Shown in pieces: positions 8,766 through 16,984 of a DNA stretch of 64,000 bases. The stretch is from positions 90,470-154,469 of the forward strand of contig NZ_JANFDG010000009.1 of NCBI RefSeq assembly GCF_024609765.1. Direction: 5' to 3'. A program made the translations under genes and the position numbers. Source of the DNA: Shinella pollutisoli. Lineage in GTDB: Bacteria > Pseudomonadota > Alphaproteobacteria > Rhizobiales > Rhizobiaceae. The notes under the pieces are model-generated. The model was not told the origin of the DNA. It did no database searches and was given only the letters and a program-made list of their open reading frames with translations. Positions within the stretch are counted from its first letter, which is position 1. The number at the start of each line of letters is the position of its first letter.

Positions 8766-9578
8766 ATGTCCCGCGTCGAGGCTGCACCGAAGGTCTATGT
8801 CGTGTCCCTGGCGCGCATGCCGGAGCGCAGGAAGGCCATCGCCGAGCAGCTCGCGCGCCACGGCGTCGACTTCACCATCGTCGACGCGGTGGACGCCCGG
8901 CAGGCCGATCCGCAATGGCTGCGCGAGCAGGTGGACGAGGCGGCGATCCTGCGCAATGCGGGCCGCGCCCTGTCGCCGCCGGAGATCGGCTGCGCGCTGT
9001 CGCACCGGCTGATCTACCGCGAGATCGTCGAGAAGGGCGAATGCGGCGCGCTGGTGCTGGAGGACGACGTGACGCTGCCGCCGCAATTTTCCGAGGCGCT
9101 CGCCTATTTCCGCAAGGCCGGCCCGGCGCTCGCCGACCGCTGGGCGGTCTACCAGCTCGGCTGGTCCTGGGTGACCGTGCTGATCCTGAGATTGCGCACG
9201 GCGACGCGCGTCGGCCCGCGCGTCCGCTTCGCCGAGCGCATCCGCTGGCTGTCGCCCGAGGTCTGGGGGACGTTCGGCTATTACATTACCCGCCGGGCGG
9301 CGAGCGAGATCCTCGTCTCGCCGAAGGCGGAGACCTTCGCGGACCACTGGTCGCTCTGGGAAAGGCGCGCGCAGGGAACGATCTATATCTCCTCGCCGCA
9401 GACCGTCGTCCACCCGCCGATCAGCCAAGGCAGCGAGATCCAGGATGCGCGCTCCGAGCTTGTGGATGCCACGAAGGGCATCGACGTCTGGTGGCGCCGC
9501 CTCTACGACCGCCAGAAGGGCCGCGCCATCGGCTGGAGCATGAAGCTCATCCGCCCGCTCGCCCAGCGCATCCTGTGA
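8766..9578 (+). CDS. Glycosyltransferase family 25 (LPS biosynthesis type)
   Basis: The 270-residue protein has a GT25 layout: the opening VYVVSLARMPERRKAIAEQL, the GCALSHRLIYREI segment and the acidic LVLEDDVTLP motif that binds the metal and nucleotide sugar. GT25 enzymes usually add galactose or related sugars to lipooligosaccharide at the cytosolic face. The ATG at 8766 begins just before the conserved region, with GGAAAGGG upstream; a GTG at 8697 would add 23 unconserved residues. The next gene starts 4 bases after its stop, so the two are probably one operon. Confidence 0.85.
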   Translation: MSRVEAAPKVYVVSLARMPERRKAIAEQLARHGVDFTIVDAVDARQADPQWLREQVDEAAILRNAGRALSPPEIGCALSHRLIYREIVEKGECGALVLEDDVTLPPQFSEALAYFRKAGPALADRWAVYQLGWSWVTVLILRLRTATRVGPRVRFAERIRWLSPEVWGTFGYYITRRAASEILVSPKAETFADHWSLWERRAQGTIYISSPQTVVHPPISQGSEIQDARSELVDATKGIDVWWRRLYDRQKGRAIGWSMKLIRPLAQRIL

Positions 9579-9582
9579 CGCC

Positions 9583-10788
9583 ATGACCGGCGCGCCCTCC
9601 CGCAAGCTCCCCTCCCCGCCGGTCGCAGAGGCCGGGCCGGTGCTGCGCGTGCTCGCCGACGCGGCCGCGATGGACGCCGCCGCCGCGGCCTGGCAGGCGC
9701 TGGAGCGGCGCGCCGCCGACGGGCTCGGCTACTTCCAGGGCTTCGACTGGTGCCGCAAGTGGATCGCCGCCTTCGGCGGGGAGCGCCTGCGGCCGGAGAT
9801 CCGCACCGTCTGGCAGGACGGGCGGCTCGTCGCGCTCTGGCCGCTGATGCGCGAGGACGGCCGCATCCGCCGCCTCGTCCCGCTCGGCGCGCCGCACACG
9901 CAATATGCCGGCCTGCTCGTCGACCCCGCGCTCGACGCCCGGGCGCTCGATGCGGTCCGCGCCCTTCTCGGCGACGGCCTCACGGCGGGCGGCCACGACC
10001 TCGCCCTCCTCGAGAGCGTGCCGGAGGGCTCGCCGCTCGCCGCCCTGCTTGCGGCCCATCCGCCGCTTGCCGGCAAGACGGACGCGGCGGCGATGCTCGA
10101 TCTGTCCGCCTTCGGCTCGGCCGACGGCTACACGGCCGCGCTCAGCAAGACGCAGCGGCGCAACCGCAACCGGCGGCGCAACCTGCTGTCGCGCACGGGA
10201 GCGCTTTCCTTCGAGGTGCTGTTTCCCGGCGATCCGGGCTTTGCGCCGGCGCTTGCCGAATGCCTGCGCCTGAAGCGCGAATGGCTGCGCGAGACGGGCC
10301 GGCTCAGCATCGGCCTCGGCCAGGCGGGCGTCGACGGCTTCCTCGCCTCGCTTACCGGCAGCCGGCAGGCGCGCGCGGGCGCCTGCCTCTCGGTGCTCTC
10401 CGCCGGCGGGCGGCTTGCGGCGGGCGAGCTCGGCTTCCTCCACCACGGCCACTACTACGCCTATCTCGGCGCCTTCGACTGGGCGCTGCGCGAGGCCTCG
10501 CCCGGCAAGGTGCAGATGGACATGACCGTCGCCTGGCTGATCGGCGAGGGCGTCTCCACCTACGACCTCCTCGGCAACGCCGCCGACTACAAGGAGGCCT
10601 GGAGCAACCGGACGCTGCGGCTCGATACCTATGCCGTGCCGGCGAACCTCACCGGCCGGGCCTATGCGGGGCTGTGGACGGCGCGGCTCAGGCCCGGGCT
10701 GAAGCGGCTCTACGAATCGATGCCGCACACGCTGCGCCGGCTCGCGCAATTCGGCCAGAGCCTCGGCCTCGTGGTGATGATCGCCTGA
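9583..10788 (+). CDS. FemAB/BioF2-type GNAT acetyltransferase (CelD-like)
   Basis: The 401-residue protein resembles Acetyltransf_6 (BioF2-like) enzymes found in polysaccharide clusters. The N-terminal half has LGYFQGFDWCRKWIAAFGG and the C-terminal half a GNAT core: SKTQRRNRNRRRN, then AGELGFLHHGHYYAYLGAFD, then YDLLGNAADYKEAWSN. It lies 4 bases after the GT25 gene, so a joint job modifying a cell-surface glycan is likely, but substrate and acyl donor are not shown by the sequence. Confidence 0.8.
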   Translation: MTGAPSRKLPSPPVAEAGPVLRVLADAAAMDAAAAAWQALERRAADGLGYFQGFDWCRKWIAAFGGERLRPEIRTVWQDGRLVALWPLMREDGRIRRLVPLGAPHTQYAGLLVDPALDARALDAVRALLGDGLTAGGHDLALLESVPEGSPLAALLAAHPPLAGKTDAAAMLDLSAFGSADGYTAALSKTQRRNRNRRRNLLSRTGALSFEVLFPGDPGFAPALAECLRLKREWLRETGRLSIGLGQAGVDGFLASLTGSRQARAGACLSVLSAGGRLAAGELGFLHHGHYYAYLGAFDWALREASPGKVQMDMTVAWLIGEGVSTYDLLGNAADYKEAWSNRTLRLDTYAVPANLTGRAYAGLWTARLRPGLKRLYESMPHTLRRLAQFGQSLGLVVMIA

Positions 10789-10852
10789 CGCGGGCTTTTT
10801 CTTTCCGCAGGAAGACCCTATCTGAGGGAGAACGACGAGGGCTTACGCCCTA

Positions 10853-10970
10853 CCCCCCTCTGCCCTGCCGGGCATCTCCCCCTCAAGGGGGGAGATTGGA
10901 AAGTGGCACCGCCTCGCCCCCAGCCGATCTCCCCTCTTGAGGGGGAGATGGCCGGCAGGCCAGAGGGGGT
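10853..10970. repeat. Long intergenic palindrome, second repeat variant
   Basis: The segment reads CCCCCTCTGCCCTGCCGGGC, then CTCCCCCTCAAGGGGGGAG, and returns as CTCCCCTCTTGAGGGGGAG and GGCCGGCAGGCCAGAGGGGG, forming one large imperfect palindrome. It differs from the main repeat family by its CTCAAG/CTTGAG core. It lies between the acetyltransferase gene and selO. Confidence 0.75.
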
Positions 10971-11009
10971 ATCGCGCAAGCGATCACGCAACGGAAAGGA
11001 CGGACGGCC

Positions 11010-12506
11010 ATGGACAATGCGACGACGGACACGCGCCCTGCCGCCTTCGACAACAGCTATGCCCGGCTGCCGGCCGCCTTCTTCTCGGCCGTCGAGCCGA
11101 CGCCGGTCGCCGATCCGCGCCTCGTCGCCTTCAACCGGCCGCTCGCGGAAGAGCTCGGCCTCGACGCGGACGCCTTCGAGCGGCACGGGGCGGCCTGGCT
11201 TTCCGGCAACCTGCCGCCGCCGGGCGCGCTGCCGCTCGCCATGGCCTATGCCGGCCACCAGTTCGGCCAGTTCGTGCCGCAGCTCGGCGACGGGCGGGCG
11301 ATCCTCATCGGCGAGGTGATCGACCGCACGGGCCGCCGCCGCGACATCCAGCTCAAGGGCGCCGGCCAGACCCCCTATTCGCGCCGCGGCGACGGGCGCG
11401 CCGCCCTCGGCCCGGTGCTGCGCGAATATATCGTCAGCGAGGCCATGCACGCGCTCGGCATCCCGACGACGCGGGCGCTCGCCGCCGTCACCACCGGCCA
11501 GCCGGTCTACCGCGAGCGCATCCTGCCCGGCGCCGTCCTCACCCGCGTCGCCGCGAGCCACGTGCGCGTCGGCACCTTCCAGTTCTTCGCCGCCCGCGGC
11601 GACATCGAAAACCTGCGCGTGCTCGTCGACTACGTCATCGGCCGGCACTATCCGCAACTGCGGGACGCCGAGCGCCCGGCGCTCGCGCTGCTCGACGCGG
11701 TCGCGGCGCGGCAGGCGGCGCTGATCGCCAAATGGCTCGGCGTCGGCTTCATCCACGGCGTGATGAACACCGACAACATGACGATCTCCGGCGAGACCAT
11801 CGACTTCGGTCCCTGCGCCTTCATGGACCGCTACGACCCGCGCACCGTCTATTCCTCGATCGACCACGGCGGGCGCTACGCCTACGGCAACCAGCCGATG
11901 ATCGGGCAATGGAACATCGCCCGCCTCGCCGAGGCGCTGCTGCCGCTGATCGACGCCGACCAGGACAAGGCGGTCGACGCGGCGAACGCCAGCGTCTCCG
12001 GCTTCATGGAGCGCTTCCAGGCGGAATGGAAGGCGGTGATCCGCGCCAAGACCGGGCTCGGAGAGACCGAGGAGGAGGGCGACCAGCAGCTCGTGCGCGA
12101 CCTGCTCTCCGTGCTCTTCGGGGGCAAGGCCGACTTCACCCTCGCCTTCCGCCGCCTTTCGGACGCCGCCGAAGGCGACGCGGCCGACGAGGCGCTCGAA
12201 CGCCTGCTGCAGGCGCCGGCGCGCCTGGCGCCCTGGCTTGCCGCCTGGCGGGCGCGGCTTTCGCGCGAGGAAACGCCGCCCGGAGTGCGCGCGGCGGCGA
12301 TGCGCAAGGTGAACCCCGCCTTCATCCCGCGCAACCACAAGGTCGAGGAGGCGCTGACGGCGGCCGCCGACCACGGCGACTTCTCGCTGTTCTTCGCGCT
12401 CAACGACGTGCTGGCGAGGCCCTACGAGGACCAGCCGGCCTTCGCCGCCCATGCCGAGCCGCCGAAGCCCGGCGAGGAGGTCACCGCGACCTTCTGCGGA
12501 ACGTAA
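11010..12506 (+). CDS. selO: Protein adenylyltransferase SelO (YdiU/UPF0061)
   Basis: The 498-residue pseudokinase-fold enzyme transfers AMP from ATP to Ser/Thr/Tyr of target proteins; in E. coli targets are linked to redox state. Visible motifs: LAMAYAGHQFGQFVPQLGDG, RRDIQLKGAGQTPYSRRGDG with the nucleotide-binding Lys, and HGVMNTDNMTISGETIDFGP containing the metal-binding Asn and Asp. Selenoprotein homologues have a terminal Cys/Sec; here the end is EVTATFCGT, a Cys three residues from the end. GGAAAGGA precedes the ATG. Confidence 0.94.
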   Translation: MDNATTDTRPAAFDNSYARLPAAFFSAVEPTPVADPRLVAFNRPLAEELGLDADAFERHGAAWLSGNLPPPGALPLAMAYAGHQFGQFVPQLGDGRAILIGEVIDRTGRRRDIQLKGAGQTPYSRRGDGRAALGPVLREYIVSEAMHALGIPTTRALAAVTTGQPVYRERILPGAVLTRVAASHVRVGTFQFFAARGDIENLRVLVDYVIGRHYPQLRDAERPALALLDAVAARQAALIAKWLGVGFIHGVMNTDNMTISGETIDFGPCAFMDRYDPRTVYSSIDHGGRYAYGNQPMIGQWNIARLAEALLPLIDADQDKAVDAANASVSGFMERFQAEWKAVIRAKTGLGETEEEGDQQLVRDLLSVLFGGKADFTLAFRRLSDAAEGDAADEALERLLQAPARLAPWLAAWRARLSREETPPGVRAAAMRKVNPAFIPRNHKVEEALTAAADHGDFSLFFALNDVLARPYEDQPAFAAHAEPPKPGEEVTATFCGT

Positions 12507-12627
12507 GGTTGATTGCCGCCGCCGGCGCCCTAGTTCACGGATGTCCACCCACCGAACGCAGGGCCGGCCTCCGGCGCCGTCCCCGCAAACGAGGACTGAC
12601 GCATACGGACTATGAGGGTGCCGTTTC

Positions 12628-12766
12628 CCTTCTCCCCGCCGGGGAGAAGGTGGCCCGGAGGGTCGGATGAGGGGGTGAAACGGGCCGCGGCGATCCTGAT
12701 TTCGCTTGGCACGCGTTCCCCCTCATCCCGCTGCCGCGACCTTCTCCCCGCCGGGGAGAAGGGGGG
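12628..12766. repeat. RIME-like palindromic intergenic repeat
   Basis: Two modules with CTTCTCCCCGCCGGGGAGAAGG palindromes, linked by GGTCGGATGAGGGGG and CCCCCTCATCCCGCTG, fill the 317-bp gap between selO and gcd. About 60 bases remain before gcd and may hold its promoter; I see no convincing -35/-10 pair. Confidence 0.8.
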
Positions 12767-12823
12767 AAGACGCACCTTCATAATTTCATATGCACCGGTC
12801 CTGCCCCAGAGACGGAGACCGCC

Positions 12824-15148
12824 ATGCTGCTCACCCTCACCGCCCTCCTCCTCGCCCTCATCGGACTGGTGCTGACGGGCGGCGGGGGATGGCTCGCGGC
12901 ACTCGGCGGCAGCCTCTACTACGTCATCGCCGGCCTCGCCTTCCTCGTCACCGCGTTCCTGCTCTTCCGACGCAGCGCGGCGGCGCTGTGGCTCTACGCG
13001 CTGATCGTCGTCGGCTCGCTCGGCTGGGCGGTCTGGGAGGTCGGCTTCGACTGGTGGCAGCTCGGCCCACGCGGCGGGGTCATCGTGCTTCTCGGCCTGT
13101 GGCTGATGCTGCCCGCCATCCGCCGGCCGCTCGGCTTCACGAGCCCCACCGGCACGCACTATCCGGCGAGCCTCGTGCCGCTCGCCGTCGCCAACCTGCT
13201 GGCGATCGTCGTCGCCGGCTATGCGATGACGCAGGACCCGCACGACCTCGGCGGCACGCTGCCGACGGAGATCGTCAACGCCAGCCCCGCGCTCGGCGGC
13301 GACGTGCCGGCGGGCGAATGGCACCAGTACGGCCGCACGCCCTACGGCCAGCGCTATTCGCCGCTTGACCAGATCAACCGCGACAACGTCGCCGACCTCA
13401 AGGTCGCCTGGGAATACCACACCGGCGACGTGCGCCTGCCCGACGACGTCGGCGAGACCACCTACCAGGTGACGCCGCTCAAGGTGGGCGACACGCTCTA
13501 TCTCTGCACGCCGCACAACTGGGCGATCGCCATCGACGCGGCGACGGGCAGGGAGAAGTGGAAATACGATTCCAACTCCGGCATGAACCCGGACCGCCAG
13601 CACCAGACCTGCCGCGGCGTCACCTACCATGCCGACCCGGCCGCGAGCTTCTGCCCGGCCCGCGTCTACCTGCCGACCTCCGACGCGCGGCTGATCGCGC
13701 TCGACGCGGAGACCGGCGAGGTCTGCACGGGCTTCGCCGAGAACGGCGTGCTTCGGCTCGAGACCGGCATGCCCTACAATCCCGCCGGCTACTACTATTC
13801 CACCTCGCCGCCCGTCATCGTCGACCGCAAGATCATCATCGGCGGGGCGGTCAACGACAACTATTCCACGCAGTCGCAGTCGGGCGTGATCCGCGCCTTC
13901 GACGTCGATTCGGGCGAGCTCATCTGGAACTGGGATTCCGGCAACCCGGACGTCACCACGCCGCTGCCGGAGGGCCAGACCTACACGGCCAACTCGCCGA
14001 ACTCCTGGTCGGTCTTCAGCTACGACGCGGCGCTTAACCTCGTCTACATCCCGCTCGGCAACCAGGTGCCGGACCAGCTCGGCATGGGCCGCAGCGAGCA
14101 TGTCGAAAAATATTCCTCGTCCATCGTCGCGCTCGACATCGCCACCGGCGCGGTGCGCTGGGTGCGCCAGACCGTGCACCACGACCTCTGGGACATGGAC
14201 GTGCCGGCGCAGCCGGTGCTGGTCGACCTCACCCGCGACGGCGCGACCGTGCCGGCGCTCGTCGGCCCGACCAAGCAGGGCGACGTCTACGTGCTCGACC
14301 GGCGCACCGGCGAGCCGATCATCCCCGTGCGCGAGGAGCCGGCGCCGACCGGCGCCATCCCCGAGGACTTCACCGCGCCGACGCAGCCCGTCTCCGACCT
14401 CACCTTCCGCCCCGAGCCGCTCCAGGAGAGGAACATGTGGGGCATCACCATGTTCGACCAGCTCGCCTGCCGCATCGACTTCCGCTCGCTGAAATACGAG
14501 GGGCGCTACACGCCGCCCTCGCTCCAGGGCACGCTCGTCTATCCCGGCAATTTCGGCACTTTCAACTGGGGCTCGGTGGCGGTCGACCCGGAGCGGCAGG
14601 TGATGTTCGGCATGCCGACCTACCTCGCCTTCACCGCCCGGCTGGTGCCGCGCGAGGAGATCCCGCCGAAGGGGCAGGACGAGAAGGGCTCCGAGCAGGG
14701 GCTGAACCGCAACGAGGGCGCGCCCTACGGCGTCTACATGGGGCCGTTCCTCGGGCCGCTCGGCATTCCCTGCCAGGCGCCGCCGTGGGGCTATGTCGCC
14801 GGCGCCGACCTCGCGACCGGCAAGATAGCCTGGAAGCACAAGAACGGCACCGTCTACGACATGACGCCGCTGCCGCTGCCCTTCAAGGTGGGCGTGCCGG
14901 GCATCGGCGGGCCGATGATCACCAGGGGCGGCATCGCCTTCCTGGGGGCTGCGGTCGACAACTACCTGCGCGCCTACGACGTGACGAGCGGCCTGCAGCT
15001 CTGGGAGGCGCGCCTTCCGGCCGGCGGCCAGGCGACGCCGATGACCTATACGGCGGGCGACAGGCAATATGTGCTGATCGTCGCCGGCGGGCACGGCTCG
15101 GTCGGCACCAAGGCGGGGGATTCGGTGATCGCCTACACGCTGCCGTAA
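12824..15148 (+). CDS. gcd: Membrane-bound PQQ-dependent glucose dehydrogenase
   Basis: The 774-residue protein oxidises glucose and other aldoses to the lactone in the periplasm and feeds electrons to ubiquinone. Residues 1-130 hold about five membrane spans; the remainder is the eight-bladed PQQ propeller, starting near GEWHQYGRTPYGQRYSPLDQ and containing AATGREKWKYD, VHHDLWDMDVPAQPVLVDL and the tryptophan-docking repeats. Length is close to the usual 770-800. No pqq synthesis genes are in this window, so cofactor supply must be elsewhere or external. Confidence 0.94.
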   Translation: MLLTLTALLLALIGLVLTGGGGWLAALGGSLYYVIAGLAFLVTAFLLFRRSAAALWLYALIVVGSLGWAVWEVGFDWWQLGPRGGVIVLLGLWLMLPAIRRPLGFTSPTGTHYPASLVPLAVANLLAIVVAGYAMTQDPHDLGGTLPTEIVNASPALGGDVPAGEWHQYGRTPYGQRYSPLDQINRDNVADLKVAWEYHTGDVRLPDDVGETTYQVTPLKVGDTLYLCTPHNWAIAIDAATGREKWKYDSNSGMNPDRQHQTCRGVTYHADPAASFCPARVYLPTSDARLIALDAETGEVCTGFAENGVLRLETGMPYNPAGYYYSTSPPVIVDRKIIIGGAVNDNYSTQSQSGVIRAFDVDSGELIWNWDSGNPDVTTPLPEGQTYTANSPNSWSVFSYDAALNLVYIPLGNQVPDQLGMGRSEHVEKYSSSIVALDIATGAVRWVRQTVHHDLWDMDVPAQPVLVDLTRDGATVPALVGPTKQGDVYVLDRRTGEPIIPVREEPAPTGAIPEDFTAPTQPVSDLTFRPEPLQERNMWGITMFDQLACRIDFRSLKYEGRYTPPSLQGTLVYPGNFGTFNWGSVAVDPERQVMFGMPTYLAFTARLVPREEIPPKGQDEKGSEQGLNRNEGAPYGVYMGPFLGPLGIPCQAPPWGYVAGADLATGKIAWKHKNGTVYDMTPLPLPFKVGVPGIGGPMITRGGIAFLGAAVDNYLRAYDVTSGLQLWEARLPAGGQATPMTYTAGDRQYVLIVAGGHGSVGTKAGDSVIAYTLP

Positions 15149-15207
15149 GTCCCGCAAAAGGCTGGCGTGCCAATGTCTCCCCGATGTTTTTCAGGGAGAC
15201 ATTTTCC

Positions 15208-15645
15208 ATGAAGATCGACAGCGGCATGCACATGGCCTACATGCCCGGCCGCCAGGCCGCGCGGCAGGACAACAGCATCAGCGCCGGCGGCGAGGCGGAT
15301 GCCCTCCCGCGCCGGGGCGCGCCGACCGTCGGTCCCTCCATGCCGATGCCCGCCGGCCTCGCCAACGCGCTCTGGCTCGCCGCCGCGCGGCGCGACGAGG
15401 AGGCGAAGGCGGCGAGCGACGGCCTCGCCGCCGAGTTCATGGAGCTTTCGCGCATGACGGCGGCCGAGCGGCTGCGCAAGGAGATGCTCGACGCGCTGGG
15501 CCTCACGGAGGAAAGCCTGGCGTCCCTGCCGCCGGACGAGCGCGCGGCCATCGAGGCGGACATCCGCCGCGCCGTCAAGGAGCAGCTCGGCATCGACGAG
15601 ACGGCGGAGGCGACGCAGCAGGCGGCGGAGGCTGCCGAAGCCTGA
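15208..15645 (+). CDS. Conserved small hypothetical protein
   Basis: A 145-residue acidic, helical protein of unknown function. It starts at ATG 15208 (MKIDSGMHMAYMPG) with GGGAG at 15194-15198. The middle, about residues 85-135, reads TAAERLRKEMLDALGLTEES followed by LPPDERAAIEADIRRAVKEQL, a heptad-like amphipathic pattern, and the tail is a run of Ala/Glu. No signal peptide or membrane span is visible. It follows gcd by 59 bases but no functional link is evident. Similar short proteins with an LPPEERAAIEAEI-like motif are common in alphaproteobacteria, without known role. Confidence 0.7.
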   Translation: MKIDSGMHMAYMPGRQAARQDNSISAGGEADALPRRGAPTVGPSMPMPAGLANALWLAAARRDEEAKAASDGLAAEFMELSRMTAAERLRKEMLDALGLTEESLASLPPDERAAIEADIRRAVKEQLGIDETAEATQQAAEAAEA

Positions 15646-15668
15646 GCGGATTTTCGCCGCACGCCCCG

Positions 15669-15696
15669 TTGACAAATCCGCGGATTCGGGGAATAT
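15669..15696 (+). promoter_or_regulatory. Putative promoter of the attenuator leader
   Basis: TTGACA at 15669-15674 is a perfect -35 box. GAATAT at 15691-15696, 16 bases later, is an acceptable -10. Initiation about 7 bases downstream would begin at or next to the leader ATG at 15704, giving a leaderless leader-peptide mRNA, as is known for the rhizobial trp leader. The start point is inferred. Confidence 0.55.
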
Positions 15697-15703
15697 CGCC
15701 GCC

Positions 15704-15754
15704 ATGATCAAGAACACGCCCATCGCCGCGCAGTATTTTTGGCTGTTCCCATAG
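15704..15754 (+). CDS. Putative 16-residue regulatory leader peptide rich in aromatic residues
   Basis: ATG to TAG encodes MIKNTPIAAQYFWLFP. Four of the last six residues are aromatic (Tyr11, Phe12, Trp13, Phe15). The ORF sits between a good promoter and an intrinsic terminator, and its final codons form the first strand of a 10-bp hairpin. This is the classical position of an attenuator peptide: ribosome stalling at Tyr/Phe/Trp codons would sense charged aromatic tRNA. There is no strong ribosome binding site, consistent with leaderless translation. Function is inferred from architecture. Confidence 0.65.
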   Translation: MIKNTPIAAQYFWLFP

Positions 15755-15799
15755 GGAGCGGCCGTTCGATCATGTCGACAAGCCGCCATCGGGCGGCTT
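15741..15799 (+). promoter_or_regulatory. Transcription attenuator: alternative hairpins upstream of a GNAT gene
   Basis: Strand 1 (15741-15750, GGCTGTTCCC) pairs over 10 positions, counting G-U, with strand 2 (15754-15763, GGGAGCGGCC), loop ATA. Strand 2 also contains GCGGC (15758-15762), which pairs with GCCGC (15782-15786) in strand 3. Strand 3 (15780-15787) pairs instead with strand 4 (15792-15799) to make the terminator. So 1:2 with 3:4 means stop, and 2:3 means read-through when a ribosome stalls on the Tyr-Phe-Trp codons covering strand 1. Confidence 0.65.
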
Positions 15800-15808
15800 T
15801 GTTGTTTT
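15780..15808 (+). terminator. Intrinsic terminator within the attenuator
   Basis: AAGCCGCC (15780-15787), loop ATCG, GGCGGCTT (15792-15799): a perfect 8-bp stem followed by TGTTGTTTT. It lies 40 bases before the GNAT start codon. It could also end transcription of the small gene ending at 15645. Confidence 0.8.
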
Positions 15809-15848
15809 CGGGCACCTGATGGCGGTAAAACCCCAAGGAGCCCCCGCC

Positions 15849-16352
15849 ATGCACAGCACCGTCCTCAAGCTCGAACCCGTCCAGCCGGCCGAACGGCCGC
15901 CGCTCGTCACCATCCGCGCCGCCCGCCCCGGCGACCTGCAGCAGATCCTCGACATGATCGCGCTGCACGCCGAATGCCATGGCGACACGGCGAGGATCTC
16001 CGCCGCCGATCTCGACCGCGACCTGTTCTCCGAGCGGCCCTGGATCACCGCGCTGGTGGCCGAGGCGGGCGGCCGGCTGATCGGCTACGCGCTGCTGGCC
16101 CCGCTGTACCGGGCGATGGAGGGCGTGCGCGGCATGGAGCTCAACCAGCTCTTCGTGCGCCGCGACCACCGCGGCCACGGCATCGGCCGCCACCTCGTCT
16201 CCCGCGCCCGCGAGCACGCCCGCCTCTCCGGCTGCGGCTACCTCTCCGTCAGCGCCGCCACCGGCAATTTCCAGGCCCACCGCTTCTACGAGACCATGAA
16301 CTTCCGCGCCGGCCCGGTCACCGGCATGCGCTACGTGCAGTCGCTGGGGTAG
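15849..16352 (+). CDS. GNAT family N-acetyltransferase downstream of an attenuator
   Basis: The 167-residue single GNAT domain starts VTIRAARPGDLQQILDMI and has the acetyl-CoA loop RRDHRGHGIGRHLV (about residues 107-120) and the final FYETMNFRAG strand. ATG 15849 is chosen because AAGGAG lies at 15835-15840; an upstream start at 15819 has none. The substrate is unknown. The leader upstream suggests expression is tied to availability of aromatic amino acids, so an aromatic amine or amino acid substrate is a testable guess. It converges on brnA. Confidence 0.85.
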   Translation: MHSTVLKLEPVQPAERPPLVTIRAARPGDLQQILDMIALHAECHGDTARISAADLDRDLFSERPWITALVAEAGGRLIGYALLAPLYRAMEGVRGMELNQLFVRRDHRGHGIGRHLVSRAREHARLSGCGYLSVSAATGNFQAHRFYETMNFRAGPVTGMRYVQSLG

Positions 16353-16387
16353 AACAAATTTGCACGTCCATCTGGACGCGCGGCACT

Positions 16388-16678
16388 CTATAGGCCGGCG
16401 GCCTTGCGGAGCGCGTCGTTCATGCGCGCCTGCCAGCCCTTGCCGGTCGCCTTGAAATATTCGATCACGTCCGGGTCGAGGCGAATGGAAACCTGCCGGC
16501 GCGGGCTCTCCGCCGGCGGACGGCCGCGCTTACGGCGGACGGCCTCGCCGAAGGTCATGGGGCGACGTGCGCTTTTCTCGCTCAGTTCCTCGTCGTCGGG
16601 GTCGCCGGCGATCTGGCGCTGGATCTCCGCCTCCTCGGCATCGTCGATGTCGCGAAGGTGGCGTGGAAGCCTGCTCAT
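16388..16678 (-). CDS. brnA: BrnA family antitoxin
   Basis: The 96-residue protein has an acidic N-terminal half and a ribbon-helix-helix C terminus (RRQVSIRLDPDVIEYFKATG then KGWQARMNDALRKAAGL), the BrnA pattern. BrnA binds and neutralises BrnT and with it represses the operon. It starts at 16678, overlapping the last 4 bases of brnT, so the pair is translationally coupled in the usual toxin-first order. Confidence 0.9.
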   Translation of the reverse strand: MSRLPRHLRDIDDAEEAEIQRQIAGDPDDEELSEKSARRPMTFGEAVRRKRGRPPAESPRRQVSIRLDPDVIEYFKATGKGWQARMNDALRKAAGL

Positions 16679-16920
16679 AGGGTTCTCCTTTCCTTTCGCG
16701 ATGCCCGGCGCATGGACACGACGGAAAGCGCTTGCGTGCCGAGCAGCTCGAAGATCACCGTGACGACGGTTCCGCGAAAGACGCCGATCGCCATCAGCCG
16801 GCCCTTCTTCGCCTCGAAGACCGTCGCCGCCTCGAAGAAATCCATGGTCAGGTCGGCCATGTCCAGGCCGCGCTCCTGCAGCGTCTTCGCGCGCTTGGGC
16901 GGATCGAAGGTGATCTTCAT
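16675..16920 (-). CDS. brnT: BrnT family ribonuclease toxin
   Basis: The 81-residue RelE-fold protein begins MKITFDPPKRAKTLQERGLD (FDP-K-x-N/K-x3-HG-like signature) and ends SVVSMRRASRKERR, matching the conserved arginine-rich end of BrnT, where Arg and Glu residues are needed for mRNA cleavage. It is shorter than the usual ~90 residues mainly at the N-terminal helix and the end. It lies upstream of brnA with a 4-base overlap. Type II toxin-antitoxin module; whether it is active is not shown. Confidence 0.88.
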   Translation of the reverse strand: MKITFDPPKRAKTLQERGLDMADLTMDFFEAATVFEAKKGRLMAIGVFRGTVVTVIFELLGTQALSVVSMRRASRKERRTL

Positions 16921-16934
16921 CGACTCATATCAGC

Positions 16935-16952
16935 GCATCCGTCCGCGAATGC
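16935..16952. promoter_or_regulatory. Candidate brnTA operator
   Basis: GCATCCG (16935-16941) and CGAATGC (16946-16952) form a near-perfect inverted repeat (6 of 7) with a 4-base centre, just upstream of brnT. On the minus strand TTGCAT and GATATG, 17 bases apart, could be the promoter, with the repeat between the boxes. This fits autorepression by the BrnTA complex; inferred. Confidence 0.4.
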
Positions 16953-16984
16953 AAGAATAAAAGTGATACAAAAAATCCTCGTAC

